From an uncultured Clostridia bacterium (lineage in GTDB: Bacteria; Bacillota; Clostridia; Christensenellales; Borkfalkiaceae): 64,000 bases of DNA. Numbering within the stretch: the stretch's first letter is position 1; each line of letters begins with the position of its first letter. The notes beneath the pieces were generated by a model. That model did not search any database, had not been told where the DNA came from, and worked only from the letters and a program-made list of their open reading frames with translations. The stretch is from NCBI GenBank assembly GCA_947628675.1, contig CANRAR010000002.1, positions 1 to 64,000 on the forward strand, written 5' to 3'. A program made the translations under genes and the position numbers. Positions 49,183-56,821 of the stretch are shown one piece after another.

Positions 49183-50835
49183 TCATTCGAGGGAAAGCAA
49201 ATAGAAGTACACGGGCTGCCCGCCGTAGTGGAAATCCACATCGCAGTCGGGGAACGCCTCCTGCACCTTGGCGGCGAGCGCCTGCGCATCGGATTCCTGC
49301 ACGTCCTCGCCGTAGTAGAGGGTGATGACCTCGTGGTAGTCCTCTTTGAGTTTATCGAGAAGTTTCAAAACCGTCTCGTCGATGGAGTTGCTCTTGGCGA
49401 GAATTTTCTTGTCGTCGAGCCCGATGATGTCCCCCTCCTTGATGGAGAACCCGTTGACGCTCGTCGTGCGCACGGCGTGGGTCACCTGCCCCGATTTCAC
49501 GTTGTCCAAGGCGTGGATCATGTTGGTCTTGTTCTCCTCGGCGCTTGCCTCGGGGGAGAAGGAGAGCGCCGCCGCAAAGCCCTGCGGCACGTTCTTTGTG
49601 GGAATGACGTGGATGGTGCGGTTTTCGACGAGCGCCTTCGCCTGTTCCGCCGCCAAAATGATATTCTTGTTGTTGGGGAAGACAAACACATTCTCCGCGT
49701 TGATCTTCTGCACGGCGGTCGCAATGTCGGATGCCGAGGGGTTCATCGTCTGCCCGCCCTCGATGACGCGATCGACGAACAGGTCTTTGAAGATCTCCGA
49801 AAGCCCCTCGCCCGCGCACACCGCGAGCATTCCCTGATCCTTCTTTTCCGCCTCGCGCTTGGCGCGCAGAGCCCTGTTCTGCTCGAGCATATTCTCGATC
49901 TTGGGTCTGTCGAGTTCGCCGAGTTCCAAGGCATAGGTGAGCGCCACGCCGGGGCAGTTGGTGTGCACGTGCACCTTGATCATCTCGAGATCGCCGATGC
50001 AGATGACGGAATCGCCGATCGCCATCAGGTTTTCGCGCAGTTTATCGATGTCGGCGAGCGTCGTGCTCTTCTTTAAGTTGATGACGAAGAACTCGGTGCA
50101 ATAGGCGAATTGGATCTCGCCGAGGTCCATGTTGATGATGTCGGAATTGTCGCCGAAGTCGGCGTCCATCGACTGTGCGTTGTTCGCGGCCTCCGTCTGC
50201 ACTTCGGAGACGATCTCGTCGCCCATGAGCGCCGCCAAGAAGCCGCGCATGATGGTCATGAGCCCCACGCCGCCGGAGTCCACCACGCCCGCCTTCTTCA
50301 GAACGGGCAGAAGTTCGGGGGTCTGGGCGAGCGCCCTGTCGCCCTCCTCGATGACGGCGGGGAGGAAGGTCTCGAAGTCCTTATTCTTGCCCGCCACCTT
50401 CACTGCATACTCGCTCATCATGCGGACGACGGTGAGAATGGTGCCCTCCTTGGGAATGGCAACGGCGTTGTAGGCGACCTTTGTGCCCGCTTCCAGCGCC
50501 CTTGCGAAGGCCTTGGTATCCACTTCGGGTTTGCCGTCGCGCAGAACCGAGCAAATGCCGCGGAAGATCTGCGAAAGAATGACGCCCGAATTGCCCCTTG
50601 CGCCGCGGAGCGCCCCCTTAGAGACGCTGTCGCACACCTCGGGGAAACTGTTGGATGCCGTGCCCGAGAGTTCCTTGATGGCGGACTGCATCGTGAGCGA
50701 CATATTGGTGCCGGTGTCGCCGTCGGGGACGGGGAACACATTCAAAGCGTCCACCTTCGCCCGATTGTTATCGAGCATTTTTGCGCCGACCAACACCATT
50801 TTGCGGAAGACGGCGCAATTTATGGTTTTTTGCAT
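49183..50835 (-). CDS. fakA: Fatty acid kinase catalytic subunit FakA (YloV/DAK family)
   Basis: FakA, with a fatty-acid-binding FakB, phosphorylates exogenous fatty acids. The 550-residue protein has the DhaL-type ATP domain at the N-terminus (FPVPDGDTGTNMSLTM, KGALRGARGNSGVILSQ, KAGVVDSGGVG), a central domain and the C-terminal DAK1_2/YloV domain with NVFVFPNNKNIILAAEQA. The length matches the family. GGAG lies 6 nt before the ATG. It follows the Asp23-family gene by 36 nt, as in most Bacillota. No fakB is in the window. Confidence 0.93.
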   Translation of the reverse strand: MQKTINCAVFRKMVLVGAKMLDNNRAKVDALNVFPVPDGDTGTNMSLTMQSAIKELSGTASNSFPEVCDSVSKGALRGARGNSGVILSQIFRGICSVLRDGKPEVDTKAFARALEAGTKVAYNAVAIPKEGTILTVVRMMSEYAVKVAGKNKDFETFLPAVIEEGDRALAQTPELLPVLKKAGVVDSGGVGLMTIMRGFLAALMGDEIVSEVQTEAANNAQSMDADFGDNSDIINMDLGEIQFAYCTEFFVINLKKSTTLADIDKLRENLMAIGDSVICIGDLEMIKVHVHTNCPGVALTYALELGELDRPKIENMLEQNRALRAKREAEKKDQGMLAVCAGEGLSEIFKDLFVDRVIEGGQTMNPSASDIATAVQKINAENVFVFPNNKNIILAAEQAKALVENRTIHVIPTKNVPQGFAAALSFSPEASAEENKTNMIHALDNVKSGQVTHAVRTTSVNGFSIKEGDIIGLDDKKILAKSNSIDETVLKLLDKLKEDYHEVITLYYGEDVQESDAQALAAKVQEAFPDCDVDFHYGGQPVYFYLLSLE

Positions 50836-50871
50836 TTTGATCTCCTGAATGATGGGATCGCGGAGACGGAG

Positions 50872-51222
50872 TTACAATTTGAGACCGATGACGTTTACGT
50901 TTACGGTATCCACGATCATGCCCGTGAACTTTTCCACCTTGTACTTGACGGCCTCTTTCAGCGATTCCGCCACGGCTTCGATGGAAACGCCGTACTTGAT
51001 GAGCACGTAAACGTCGATAAAAATACGGTTCCCTTGGGTCGTGATTTTTACGCCCTTGCCTCCCGCGTCCTTTTTGAGAAGTTCGGCGAGCGTGTCGGTA
51101 AAGCGGTGCGAGACGGTATCCACGATGCCGTAACTCTCCACCGCAGCCTGCGACGCAACCTTGGCAATGGCAAGGTCAGAGATAGAAATTTTTCCGTATG
51201 CGTTGCTCGTGCTAACAGACAT
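50872..51222 (-). CDS. Asp23/Gls24-family protein (YloU)
   Basis: The 116-residue protein has the family pattern: GKISISDLAIAKVASQAAVESYGI, then VKITTQGNRIFIDVYVLIKYGVSIEAVAESL and a final VNVNVIGLKL. Asp23 proteins sit at the membrane and affect envelope stress, and this short form is always next to fakA, suggesting a link to lipid metabolism that remains unproven. AGGAG precedes ATG 51222. It diverges from rpmB. Confidence 0.92.
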   Translation of the reverse strand: MSVSTSNAYGKISISDLAIAKVASQAAVESYGIVDTVSHRFTDTLAELLKKDAGGKGVKITTQGNRIFIDVYVLIKYGVSIEAVAESLKEAVKYKVEKFTGMIVDTVNVNVIGLKL

Positions 51223-51441
51223 ATGCGCTCCTTGAACCTGTCAATACCTATTTTATCCTATCGCGCCTGTTTTTGCAAGCGATATTGTAAAAAATTTCCC
51301 CATTCTTAAAAAATTTTCGCGTTTTTCCCTCAATTTTAATTGCCTTTTTGGCCTCGGTTATGGTATCATAAGAAAGCGCGGCAAGGGGCGCTTTTGTTTG
51401 TCGCGCCACGAAATACGGAAATACCCATCGGAGGTGGAGAT

Positions 51442-51630
51442 ATGTCGAGAGTATGCAGTATCTGCGGAAAGGGTCAAGTTGCGGGCAACAACGTCAGCCA
51501 CTCCCACCGCAAGACGAAGAGAACGTTTGCGGCGAACGTCCAGAAAGTCACCTATAAGCAGGATGGCAAAGTGACGACGGGTTACGTCTGCGCACGTTGC
51601 CTCAAAAGCGACAAGGTAGAGAGAGTATAA
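51442..51630 (+). CDS. rpmB: 50S ribosomal protein L28
   Basis: The 62-residue protein begins MSRVCSICGKG and has HSHRKTKRTFAANVQKV and a second Cys pair CARCLKS, so it is the zinc-binding form with four cysteines. The ribosome binding site GGAGGTGGAG is strong. A TGGTATCAT extended -10 lies about 70 nt upstream. It stands alone on the plus strand between thiN-spoVM and yloU-fakA genes as in related genomes, and ends at a strong terminator. Confidence 0.97.
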   Translation: MSRVCSICGKGQVAGNNVSHSHRKTKRTFAANVQKVTYKQDGKVTTGYVCARCLKSDKVERV

Positions 51631-51644
51631 CTTGTAAAGAGAGC

Positions 51645-51679
51645 GGGAGCCGCAACGTTTGGTTGCGGCTCCCCTTTTT
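51645..51679 (+). terminator. Terminator of rpmB
   Basis: GGGAGCCGCAAC pairs with GTTGCGGCTCCC, followed by C and five T residues. Confidence 0.92.
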
Positions 51680-51704
51680 ATGCGGAAATTTTTTTGTGCG
51701 AACG

Positions 51705-51735
51705 CGCCGCGGCAACATTGCCGCGGCGTTTTTTT
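51705..51735 (+). terminator. Second terminator hairpin between rpmB and the convergent lipoprotein gene
   Basis: CGCCGCGGCAA pairs with TTGCCGCGGCG around a 2-nt loop, followed by seven T residues on the plus strand. On the minus strand it is the only structure after the lipoprotein stop. Confidence 0.75.
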
Positions 51736-51742
51736 GCACTTT

Positions 51743-53593
51743 TTACCATTTGACAGGCTCGCCGCTTCCGTCGTAATGCCAATAACTTCCATTCTGCTGC
51801 GCTTGGCTGTAAAAATACGCCTGCGAGGGATATTTGAAGGAGCCGAACGCCTTATCCGCGCAGATGACCTCGTTCCACTGCGCCTCTTCCCCGTGGTAGA
51901 ACAGGTTCGTGATCTTCGAGATGCCCGAGCCGAACGCATTCGCCCCGATCTCCTGCACTTTGCTGCCGATCACAATGGTGGTGAAGTGCGGCGTGAGATA
52001 CTCCCATGAGAACGCATTTTCGCCCACTTTGGTCACGCAGTCGGGAATGATAAGCTTTTCAAACCGTTCGATGTTCGTAAAGGAAGTCTTTGCTCCCTCG
52101 TAGTTGAAATAGTTTGAACCCCTTCCATAGCCGCTGAACAGCGCGAAGTACCGCCCGATCTCATAAGTATCGCCGTAGGGCGAACTTGCGGGGAGTTCGG
52201 AGAAGACGCCCTCGCCCGTATAAGCACAGAGAATGACCCTGTTGAGTTTCTCGTTGATATACCAGCGGAAGTCCCCCTGTTCTTCGATCCTGCCGCACTC
52301 CTCGTCGGAGGAGACCTCCACGACGCCGATATCGTAATTCTCAAAGACATATTCGGAGCGGTTGTTTATTTCGATGATGCCCGCCCACGTCTTATAGCCC
52401 GTATAGCCCGCAAACGAGCCGCCGGCGTCATGATAGCCGCCCGTCACAATGGTTTTCAAGCCCTTTCCGATCGTCAGGTGATAGATATTCATCTGTCCGA
52501 AGGATTCCTCTCCGATCTCCTCCACGGAATCGGCGAGCACGAGCCTGTCCACCTTTTGGTAGAACCAAAACGCATAGTCCGCGATCTTCGTCACTCCCTC
52601 GGGGATGGTGAGTGTGCCCACGACGGGCTCGCCGCCCGCATAGAGAGTCGCGCCGTACTCAAAGGGCGTCGTGCCGCGATAGGCGCGGTTTTTCAAACTC
52701 ACCGAACACCAATCGGCGATGCTCGGCGTCTCCACCCGCGCGAGCGCGGTGCATTCCACAAACGCCTTCTCGCCGATCTGAATATTTCCGCCGCCGAACA
52801 CGACCGTCTCCAACGCGGGGCACTGATAGAAGGCGCTCTCTCCCACCTCTTTCAACCCGTCGGCAAAAGTGACCTTTTGGAGGTTTTCGCACGACCAAAA
52901 TACATAAGTCCCCCACGTCTCCACGCTCGCGGGCACGGTGAACTCTGTGAGCGAATTGCACTTGGAAAAACTGCAATAGCCGAGCGTCTCCAACCCCTCT
53001 GCGAGCGTCACCGATTGGAGCGAGGACTTCTGGAACGCACATTGCCCGATGCTCTTGACGCTCGCGGGAATGACAATGCTCTCGATCTCCTCGCCGAGAA
53101 ACGCCTCATCGCCGATGGCAACGACGGTCTCGCCCTCGTGGGTCGCGGGGATGATGATCTCCGTCCCCTGCGCCTCTCCGATGCCGGTCACGGTGTACCC
53201 GCCCCCATCGGCAACCTCATAGGCAAGCCCTTCCGTCGCAGGTTGCGGCAGGCCGCACACCGTGCACACGCCGTTTGCGAAGTCGTGATTTTCGTGCGCG
53301 TGTTTGCACGTGCCGCAGACGCCGTTCTTGTAATCGTGCGCCGCTCTGCCGCTTACTTCGTTTGTGTGCTCGCAGGTCGCCGCGTGCCAGTGGAATTCCT
53401 CGTCCGACGTCCATGTTGAGGCAAATGTGTGGGTGTGCGGAAGTTCGCCGCCACCGCCGCCACTGCCGCCGCTTCCGCCTGTTCCACTTGTGCCTCCGCC
53501 GGGTTCACCCCCGCCGCCACAGGCGGCTAACCCGAATGCCGCCGTCGCAGCCATCAAGGCCGCCAACAGTCCGCTCATCAATCTGTGCTTCAT
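51743..53593 (-). CDS. Surface lipoprotein with BspA-type leucine-rich repeats
   Basis: The 616-residue protein has a lipoprotein signal peptide (lipobox GLAAC, Cys25), a Gly/Ser linker (about 26-49) and a His/Cys-rich region (THTFASTWTSDEEFHWH then CGTCKHAH and CTVCG) that often precedes repeats in gut Firmicutes. From about residue 155 it carries LRR_5 units such as IVIPASVKSIGQCAFQKSSL and LTIPEGVTKIADYAFWF. These proteins usually mediate adhesion. GGAGG precedes the ATG. Its leader contains a promoter, a structured RNA and a terminator, so expression is probably controlled by attenuation. Confidence 0.9.
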   Translation of the reverse strand: MKHRLMSGLLAALMAATAAFGLAACGGGGEPGGGTSGTGGSGGSGGGGGELPHTHTFASTWTSDEEFHWHAATCEHTNEVSGRAAHDYKNGVCGTCKHAHENHDFANGVCTVCGLPQPATEGLAYEVADGGGYTVTGIGEAQGTEIIIPATHEGETVVAIGDEAFLGEEIESIVIPASVKSIGQCAFQKSSLQSVTLAEGLETLGYCSFSKCNSLTEFTVPASVETWGTYVFWSCENLQKVTFADGLKEVGESAFYQCPALETVVFGGGNIQIGEKAFVECTALARVETPSIADWCSVSLKNRAYRGTTPFEYGATLYAGGEPVVGTLTIPEGVTKIADYAFWFYQKVDRLVLADSVEEIGEESFGQMNIYHLTIGKGLKTIVTGGYHDAGGSFAGYTGYKTWAGIIEINNRSEYVFENYDIGVVEVSSDEECGRIEEQGDFRWYINEKLNRVILCAYTGEGVFSELPASSPYGDTYEIGRYFALFSGYGRGSNYFNYEGAKTSFTNIERFEKLIIPDCVTKVGENAFSWEYLTPHFTTIVIGSKVQEIGANAFGSGISKITNLFYHGEEAQWNEVICADKAFGSFKYPSQAYFYSQAQQNGSYWHYDGSGEPVKW

Positions 53594-53636
53594 TTGTTAC
53601 CTCCGAAAAAAATTTTTTCGCAGTAAAAAGCGGCAC

Positions 53637-53668
53637 AAAAAAAGTGTGCCTCCAACCGAAGACACACT
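53637..53668 (-). terminator. Attenuator terminator in the lipoprotein leader
   Basis: AGTGTG pairs with CACACT around a 14-nt loop and seven T residues follow on the minus strand. It lies 43 nt before ATG 53593 and after the structured RNA, so it would stop transcription before the gene. Confidence 0.65.
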
Positions 53669-53689
53669 GCGTTGGTATCTCCGATTGTT

Positions 53690-53789
53690 GTCACACAAGT
53701 TTTTTCCGGAATAAAAAGTTCACAGAGAAAAGAGAGATACGCAATGCCTATTATGCGTTCCCTATGAACTTTCTATTAACTTGTGTGAC
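53690..53789 (-). ncRNA. Candidate riboswitch-like leader RNA
   Basis: On the minus strand GTCACACAAGTT (53789-53778) pairs with AACTTGTGTGAC (53701-53690). Inside, AAAGTTCA pairs with TGAACTTT, and ACGCA with TGCGT. The three nested stems are separated by conserved-looking internal loops. The predicted transcription start (about 53789) coincides with the first paired base, and a terminator follows 22 nt after the last. I do not recognise the class. A small mobile element with 12-bp inverted ends is the alternative. Confidence 0.6.
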
Positions 53790-53795
53790 GCAATC

Positions 53796-53824
53796 AGTAT
53801 ACCACAACGGAAAGCAATTTACAA
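53796..53824 (-). promoter_or_regulatory. Sigma-A-type promoter of the lipoprotein leader
   Basis: TTGTAA (53824-53819), a 17-nt spacer and TATACT (53801-53796). Confidence 0.75.
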
Positions 53825-53872
53825 GTATTTTTGAAAATTATCCAACACCCGCGCCGCGTTCCCCTTAACTTG

Positions 53873-53897
53873 CCCTCCCCCTGCGTAAGGGGGAGGG
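53873..53897. repeat. REP-like GC palindrome
   Basis: CCCTCCCCC pairs with GGGGGAGGG around a 7-nt loop. It continues into a G-rich run (to about 53920). It lies 19 nt past the dipeptidase stop. No T-run, so it is an interspersed palindrome rather than a good terminator. Confidence 0.55.
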
Positions 53898-53915
53898 GTG
53901 GGGAGGGGGTCGCCC

Positions 53916-54797
53916 CTATTGTTGCACCCGCCCCAACACCCTTTTTGCATTCCCAAACGCAATTTTCTCCGCCACGCGCGCACCGAACGCCCGTTCCAAA
54001 TCAAAAATCAGCTTGGGCACATCGGCGGGGCTCTTGATGTACGCATTCGCGGGCGCACCGTCGAAGTCGGAACCCAACGCCAAAACGTTCTCGCCGCCCA
54101 CCTTCACGATGTGCCGCGCGTGAGCGAGAAGCGCCGCCCGCTGCCCCTCCGCGCTGCCATCTGCCGAGAGGAACTTTGCCACGAAGTACAGCCCGACGAC
54201 CCCGCCGCCCTCCGCCACGGCGCGGATGCCCTCGTCCGAGAGGTTGCGGGAATGAAAAAACACCTCGCGCGCCCCCGCATGGCTTATTGCAAAGGGCGCG
54301 CCCCGTCTCCCGCAAATTTCGGCGACGTCTGAAACCAGCCCGTCGCTCCCGTGCGCCGCGTCGGGGATCATGCCTATTTCGCACATTTTTTCCACGCATT
54401 CCCGCCCGAATTTCGTCAGCCCGCCCACGCCTCCGTGCGCCGTGCCGAGCGCATTGTCCCTGTTCCACGTCAGCCCCAACATCCGCACCCCGCGGGCACA
54501 GAGCGCGTCCAAATTCTCTAACTTCCCCCCGATCGCCTCACCGCCCTCCACGGTGAGCAGGGCGTTCCCCTCTTGGAGGCGCGAACCCCGCCGCACGGCA
54601 GTCAAGCCCTCCCGCCTGCACAGTTCATCGAACTTATCGCACAACGCCGCCGCCCTCTCGTACCCCTCCCCCCTCGTGCCGTCCACGAAGGCGGCGAAGC
54701 ATTGGAGGGCGCACCCGCCCGCGCGCAAATTTTCCGCAGTAACACAAGCGGCGCCCTCCTTGGTGAGAGCGTCGCAGTGCAAATCGATGTAATTCAT
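53916..54797 (-). CDS. Membrane-type dipeptidase, peptidase family M19
   Basis: The 293-residue protein starts MNYIDLHCDAL with the zinc-binding HxD, has EGGEAIGGKLENL with the bridging Glu, a SHAGAREVF His and the C-terminal GSDFDGAP Asp, the complete M19 metal site. Such enzymes split dipeptides and some act on D-amino-acid products. There is no signal peptide. ATG 54797 overlaps the spoVM stop (ATGA) and the only ribosome-binding-like sequence (AGGGG) is inside spoVM, so it is translated by coupling. Confidence 0.87.
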   Translation of the reverse strand: MNYIDLHCDALTKEGAACVTAENLRAGGCALQCFAAFVDGTRGEGYERAAALCDKFDELCRREGLTAVRRGSRLQEGNALLTVEGGEAIGGKLENLDALCARGVRMLGLTWNRDNALGTAHGGVGGLTKFGRECVEKMCEIGMIPDAAHGSDGLVSDVAEICGRRGAPFAISHAGAREVFFHSRNLSDEGIRAVAEGGGVVGLYFVAKFLSADGSAEGQRAALLAHARHIVKVGGENVLALGSDFDGAPANAYIKSPADVPKLIFDLERAFGARVAEKIAFGNAKRVLGRVQQ

Positions 54798-54859
54798 CCC
54801 CTGTAGAACAGCCGAAGCACGAGCCGAATACACAGCGGCGGCTTAATGCAGACGATCAT
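54794..54859 (-). CDS. spoVM: Stage V sporulation protein M, 21-residue amphipathic peptide
   Basis: SpoVM is a tiny peptide that senses the curved forespore membrane and anchors SpoIVA. This 21-codon gene encodes MIVCIKPPLCIRLV followed by LRLFYRG. Its IVxIKxP start, basic residues at 6, 12 and 16 and hydrophobic spacing match SpoVM (MKFYTIKLPKFLGG), including the Pro at alignment position 9. GAGGAGG lies 5 nt before ATG 54859. The start overlaps the thiN stop and the dipeptidase start overlaps its stop. The place between thiN and rpmB is the one spoVM holds in Bacillus. It is one residue shorter at the N-terminus than the Bacillus peptide. Confidence 0.75.
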   Translation of the reverse strand: MIVCIKPPLCIRLVLRLFYRG

Positions 54860-55479
54860 GTTCCCTCCTCGCTCAAAATGACGAGCACACACCCCTCCTT
54901 CACGCAGAAGCAAATTTCTTCGCCCCGCGCAATATTGGAGATGCCGCGCGTAGAGCCGTAGCGGAGCCGTAAATTTTCCTCCGCGTATTTGAGCCCCCGC
55001 ATCTTCATGATATGCGCGTCGCCGCCGAAAGGCAACAGGGAAATTGTCTGCCCCTTCTTGCAGGGAAAGGTATGCTCCCCCTCGCAAGCGAGTACGATGT
55101 CCGCACCGTTGGTCTTGAGCGCGGCAGCCATGCCCGCCGCCCGCGCCTTATAGAGAAGGTGCAAATTGCCCAAAAAGTGATCCTCACGGCCGCCTCCGCC
55201 GCCGTAGAATATGAGGTCGGTCGCCCCAAGTTCCAGCGCCCGATCCACGGCGAGTTCGCCGTCCGTCTCGTTCTTCTCGGAGGGGAAGGTAAAGAGCGGC
55301 GCGGGCACGGGTGTTTCGCCCAAAGAGTCGAAGTCGCCCAAATTCTCGTCGATGCGCACCCGCCCCTTCGCCCACGCATACGCCCCGTCGCAGCAGATGA
55401 CGTAGGCGTTCTCCGCGCAAATTTCGCCGCGGTAGGGCTCGCCGTTGAGGAGGATGACGGCGGTTTTCGCGCCCTTCAT
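54856..55479 (-). CDS. thiN: Thiamine pyrophosphokinase
   Basis: It makes thiamine diphosphate from thiamine and ATP. The 207-residue protein has the family blocks CCDGAYAWA, ENLGDFDSLGE, the NETDGELAVDRALE motif (usual KDxTD) and FYGGGGGREDHFLGNLHLL. The C-terminal beta-domain ends with RGISNIARGEEICF. It overlaps rpe and spoVM by 4 nt each (ATGA), so rpe-thiN-spoVM-dipeptidase is a tightly coupled run. Confidence 0.93.
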   Translation of the reverse strand: MKGAKTAVILLNGEPYRGEICAENAYVICCDGAYAWAKGRVRIDENLGDFDSLGETPVPAPLFTFPSEKNETDGELAVDRALELGATDLIFYGGGGGREDHFLGNLHLLYKARAAGMAAALKTNGADIVLACEGEHTFPCKKGQTISLLPFGGDAHIMKMRGLKYAEENLRLRYGSTRGISNIARGEEICFCVKEGCVLVILSEEGT

Positions 55480-56126
55480 CCGCGGAGCCTTCTGATGGTC
55501 GCCGCCATATCGGGCGCGCGGAACACGGTGCTCCCCGCCACGATGACGTTCGCGCCCGCCGCAATGACTTCGCCTACGTTCTCCTCGGTCACGCCGCCAT
55601 CCACCTCGATGTCGAAGTCGGGCAACCCGCGCTTCACGCAGTAATTGCGCAGCGCTTGCAATTTATCGAGCGTCTCGGGGATGAACTTCTGCCCGCCCCA
55701 GCCGGGGTGCACACTCATGACGAGCACCATATCCGCGCCCGCATCCACGGCGGAAAACACCTTTTCGATGGGCGTCTCGGGGTTGACGACCGCGCCCTTT
55801 TTTACGCCGAGCGCGGCGATTTTGGGGAACAGCGCGGCGGGGTCACAGGCCTCCACGTGCACGGTGATGATGTCCGCCCCCGCCCTTGCGAAGTCCTCGA
55901 TGTGCGTCTCGGGGTGCAGCACCATGAGGTGGCAGTCGAGGGGCAGGCTCGTGTGCGGGCGGATGGCTCTCACCATCTGCGCGCCGAAGGTGATGGGCGG
56001 CACAAAATTCCCGTCCATGACGTCGCAGTGCACATAGTCCGCCCCGCTTGCCTCCAACTTTTTCACCGTCTCGCCGACCCTCGAAAAGTCGCTCGCCAAA
56101 ATACTCGGCGCAATCTTGATTTTCAT
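55476..56126 (-). CDS. rpe: Ribulose-phosphate 3-epimerase
   Basis: It interconverts ribulose 5-phosphate and xylulose 5-phosphate, so it also handles the xylulose 5-phosphate produced by the AraD step in this genome. The 216-residue TIM barrel has PSILASDFSR, the metal and acid residues in HCDVMDGNFVPPITFG and HLMV, SVHPGWGGQKF and EVDGGVTEEN. GGAGGGGGAAGG directly precedes ATG 56126. Confidence 0.97.
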   Translation of the reverse strand: MKIKIAPSILASDFSRVGETVKKLEASGADYVHCDVMDGNFVPPITFGAQMVRAIRPHTSLPLDCHLMVLHPETHIEDFARAGADIITVHVEACDPAALFPKIAALGVKKGAVVNPETPIEKVFSAVDAGADMVLVMSVHPGWGGQKFIPETLDKLQALRNYCVKRGLPDFDIEVDGGVTEENVGEVIAAGANVIVAGSTVFRAPDMAATIRRLRG

Positions 56127-56164
56127 CCTTCCCCCTCCCCGCTCGCGGAAAAATTCATCGTTCG

Positions 56165-56485
56165 TTACAACTTAAGTTTGCTCAGATCCATACGCGTATA
56201 ACAAAAACGCAGAATTCTGATGCTGTTTTCGCTTTCGTTGATCTCGTAAATCAAAACATAGTTTCCTACGAGAATATGGCGGATATTTTCATCCGCCACA
56301 AGAAACAAACTACAATCGGTTGCGGAATAAGGAAATTCGCAAATCGTCTCGATCGCTCCTTCGATCTTGTCCAAGAGGTCGATCGCGGCTTTCCCGTTAC
56401 AGAGCGTTTCCGATATGTACACAAGCGCCGCGTCCACCTCCTGTTCGGCGAGCGGCGTCAACTTGTAGCCGTATTTACTTGCCAT
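56165..56485 (-). CDS. RelE/ParE-type toxin
   Basis: The 106-residue protein has the RelE/ParE fold pattern: YKLTPLAEQEVDAALVYISE helix, a central IEGAIETICEFPYSA segment and the strand pair IRHILVGNYVLIYEI and IRILRFCYTRMDL. It is likely an mRNA interferase or gyrase poison; the sequence does not decide which. It overlaps the upstream antitoxin by 11 nt and is the last gene of that pair. The composition is more A/T-rich than rpe and rlmN around it, suggesting a mobile cassette. Confidence 0.82.
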   Translation of the reverse strand: MASKYGYKLTPLAEQEVDAALVYISETLCNGKAAIDLLDKIEGAIETICEFPYSATDCSLFLVADENIRHILVGNYVLIYEINESENSIRILRFCYTRMDLSKLKL

Positions 56486-56735
56486 ACTTTGCTCTCAATT
56501 TTGCAAGCGTGGCGGGGCCGTCCAAAAGTTCCCCGCGGTCAGCCTGCGCCTTGCCCTCCATAATTTTAGAGTACATTTCGACCTGCGCAAGCCTCTGTTC
56601 ATACGCGACCATGCTCATAACGACCATATCTCCGTAGCCGTTTTTTGTGACGAAGATCGGCTCGTTGCTTGCATTGCACATCTCCGAAAGTTTTGTCGTA
56701 TCTCTTAAATCTCGAATGGGAATGATCTGCGGCAT
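56475..56735 (-). CDS. Phd/YefM-type antitoxin
   Basis: The 86-residue protein begins with the Phd/YefM DNA-binding fold (IIPIRDLRDTTKLSEMCN, EPIFVTKNGYGDMVVMSM, AYEQRL) followed by a helical C-terminal tail that would wrap the toxin. The family normally represses its own promoter. GGAGG is about 8 nt before ATG 56735 and a near-perfect promoter lies just upstream. Confidence 0.85.
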   Translation of the reverse strand: MPQIIPIRDLRDTTKLSEMCNASNEPIFVTKNGYGDMVVMSMVAYEQRLAQVEMYSKIMEGKAQADRGELLDGPATLAKLRAKYGK

Positions 56736-56772
56736 CTTTCACCTCCACAACATTTTATGTTTTTGTGCCATT

Positions 56773-56801
56773 ATTATAGCACAATTATGTACCAATGTCA
56801 A
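56773..56801 (-). promoter_or_regulatory. Consensus promoter of the toxin-antitoxin pair
   Basis: TTGACA (56801-56796), a 17-nt spacer and TATAAT (56778-56773), both hexamers perfect. Antitoxin binding here is expected from the family, not shown. Confidence 0.88.
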
Positions 56802-56821
56802 GAGAAATATAAAAAATCCCT

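Noticed and set aside
53690-53789. Leader RNA as a tetrahydrofolate or purine riboswitch
   Set aside because: The GTCACACAA string resembles part of the tetrahydrofolate aptamer, but the rest of that consensus and the purine-aptamer junctions are absent.
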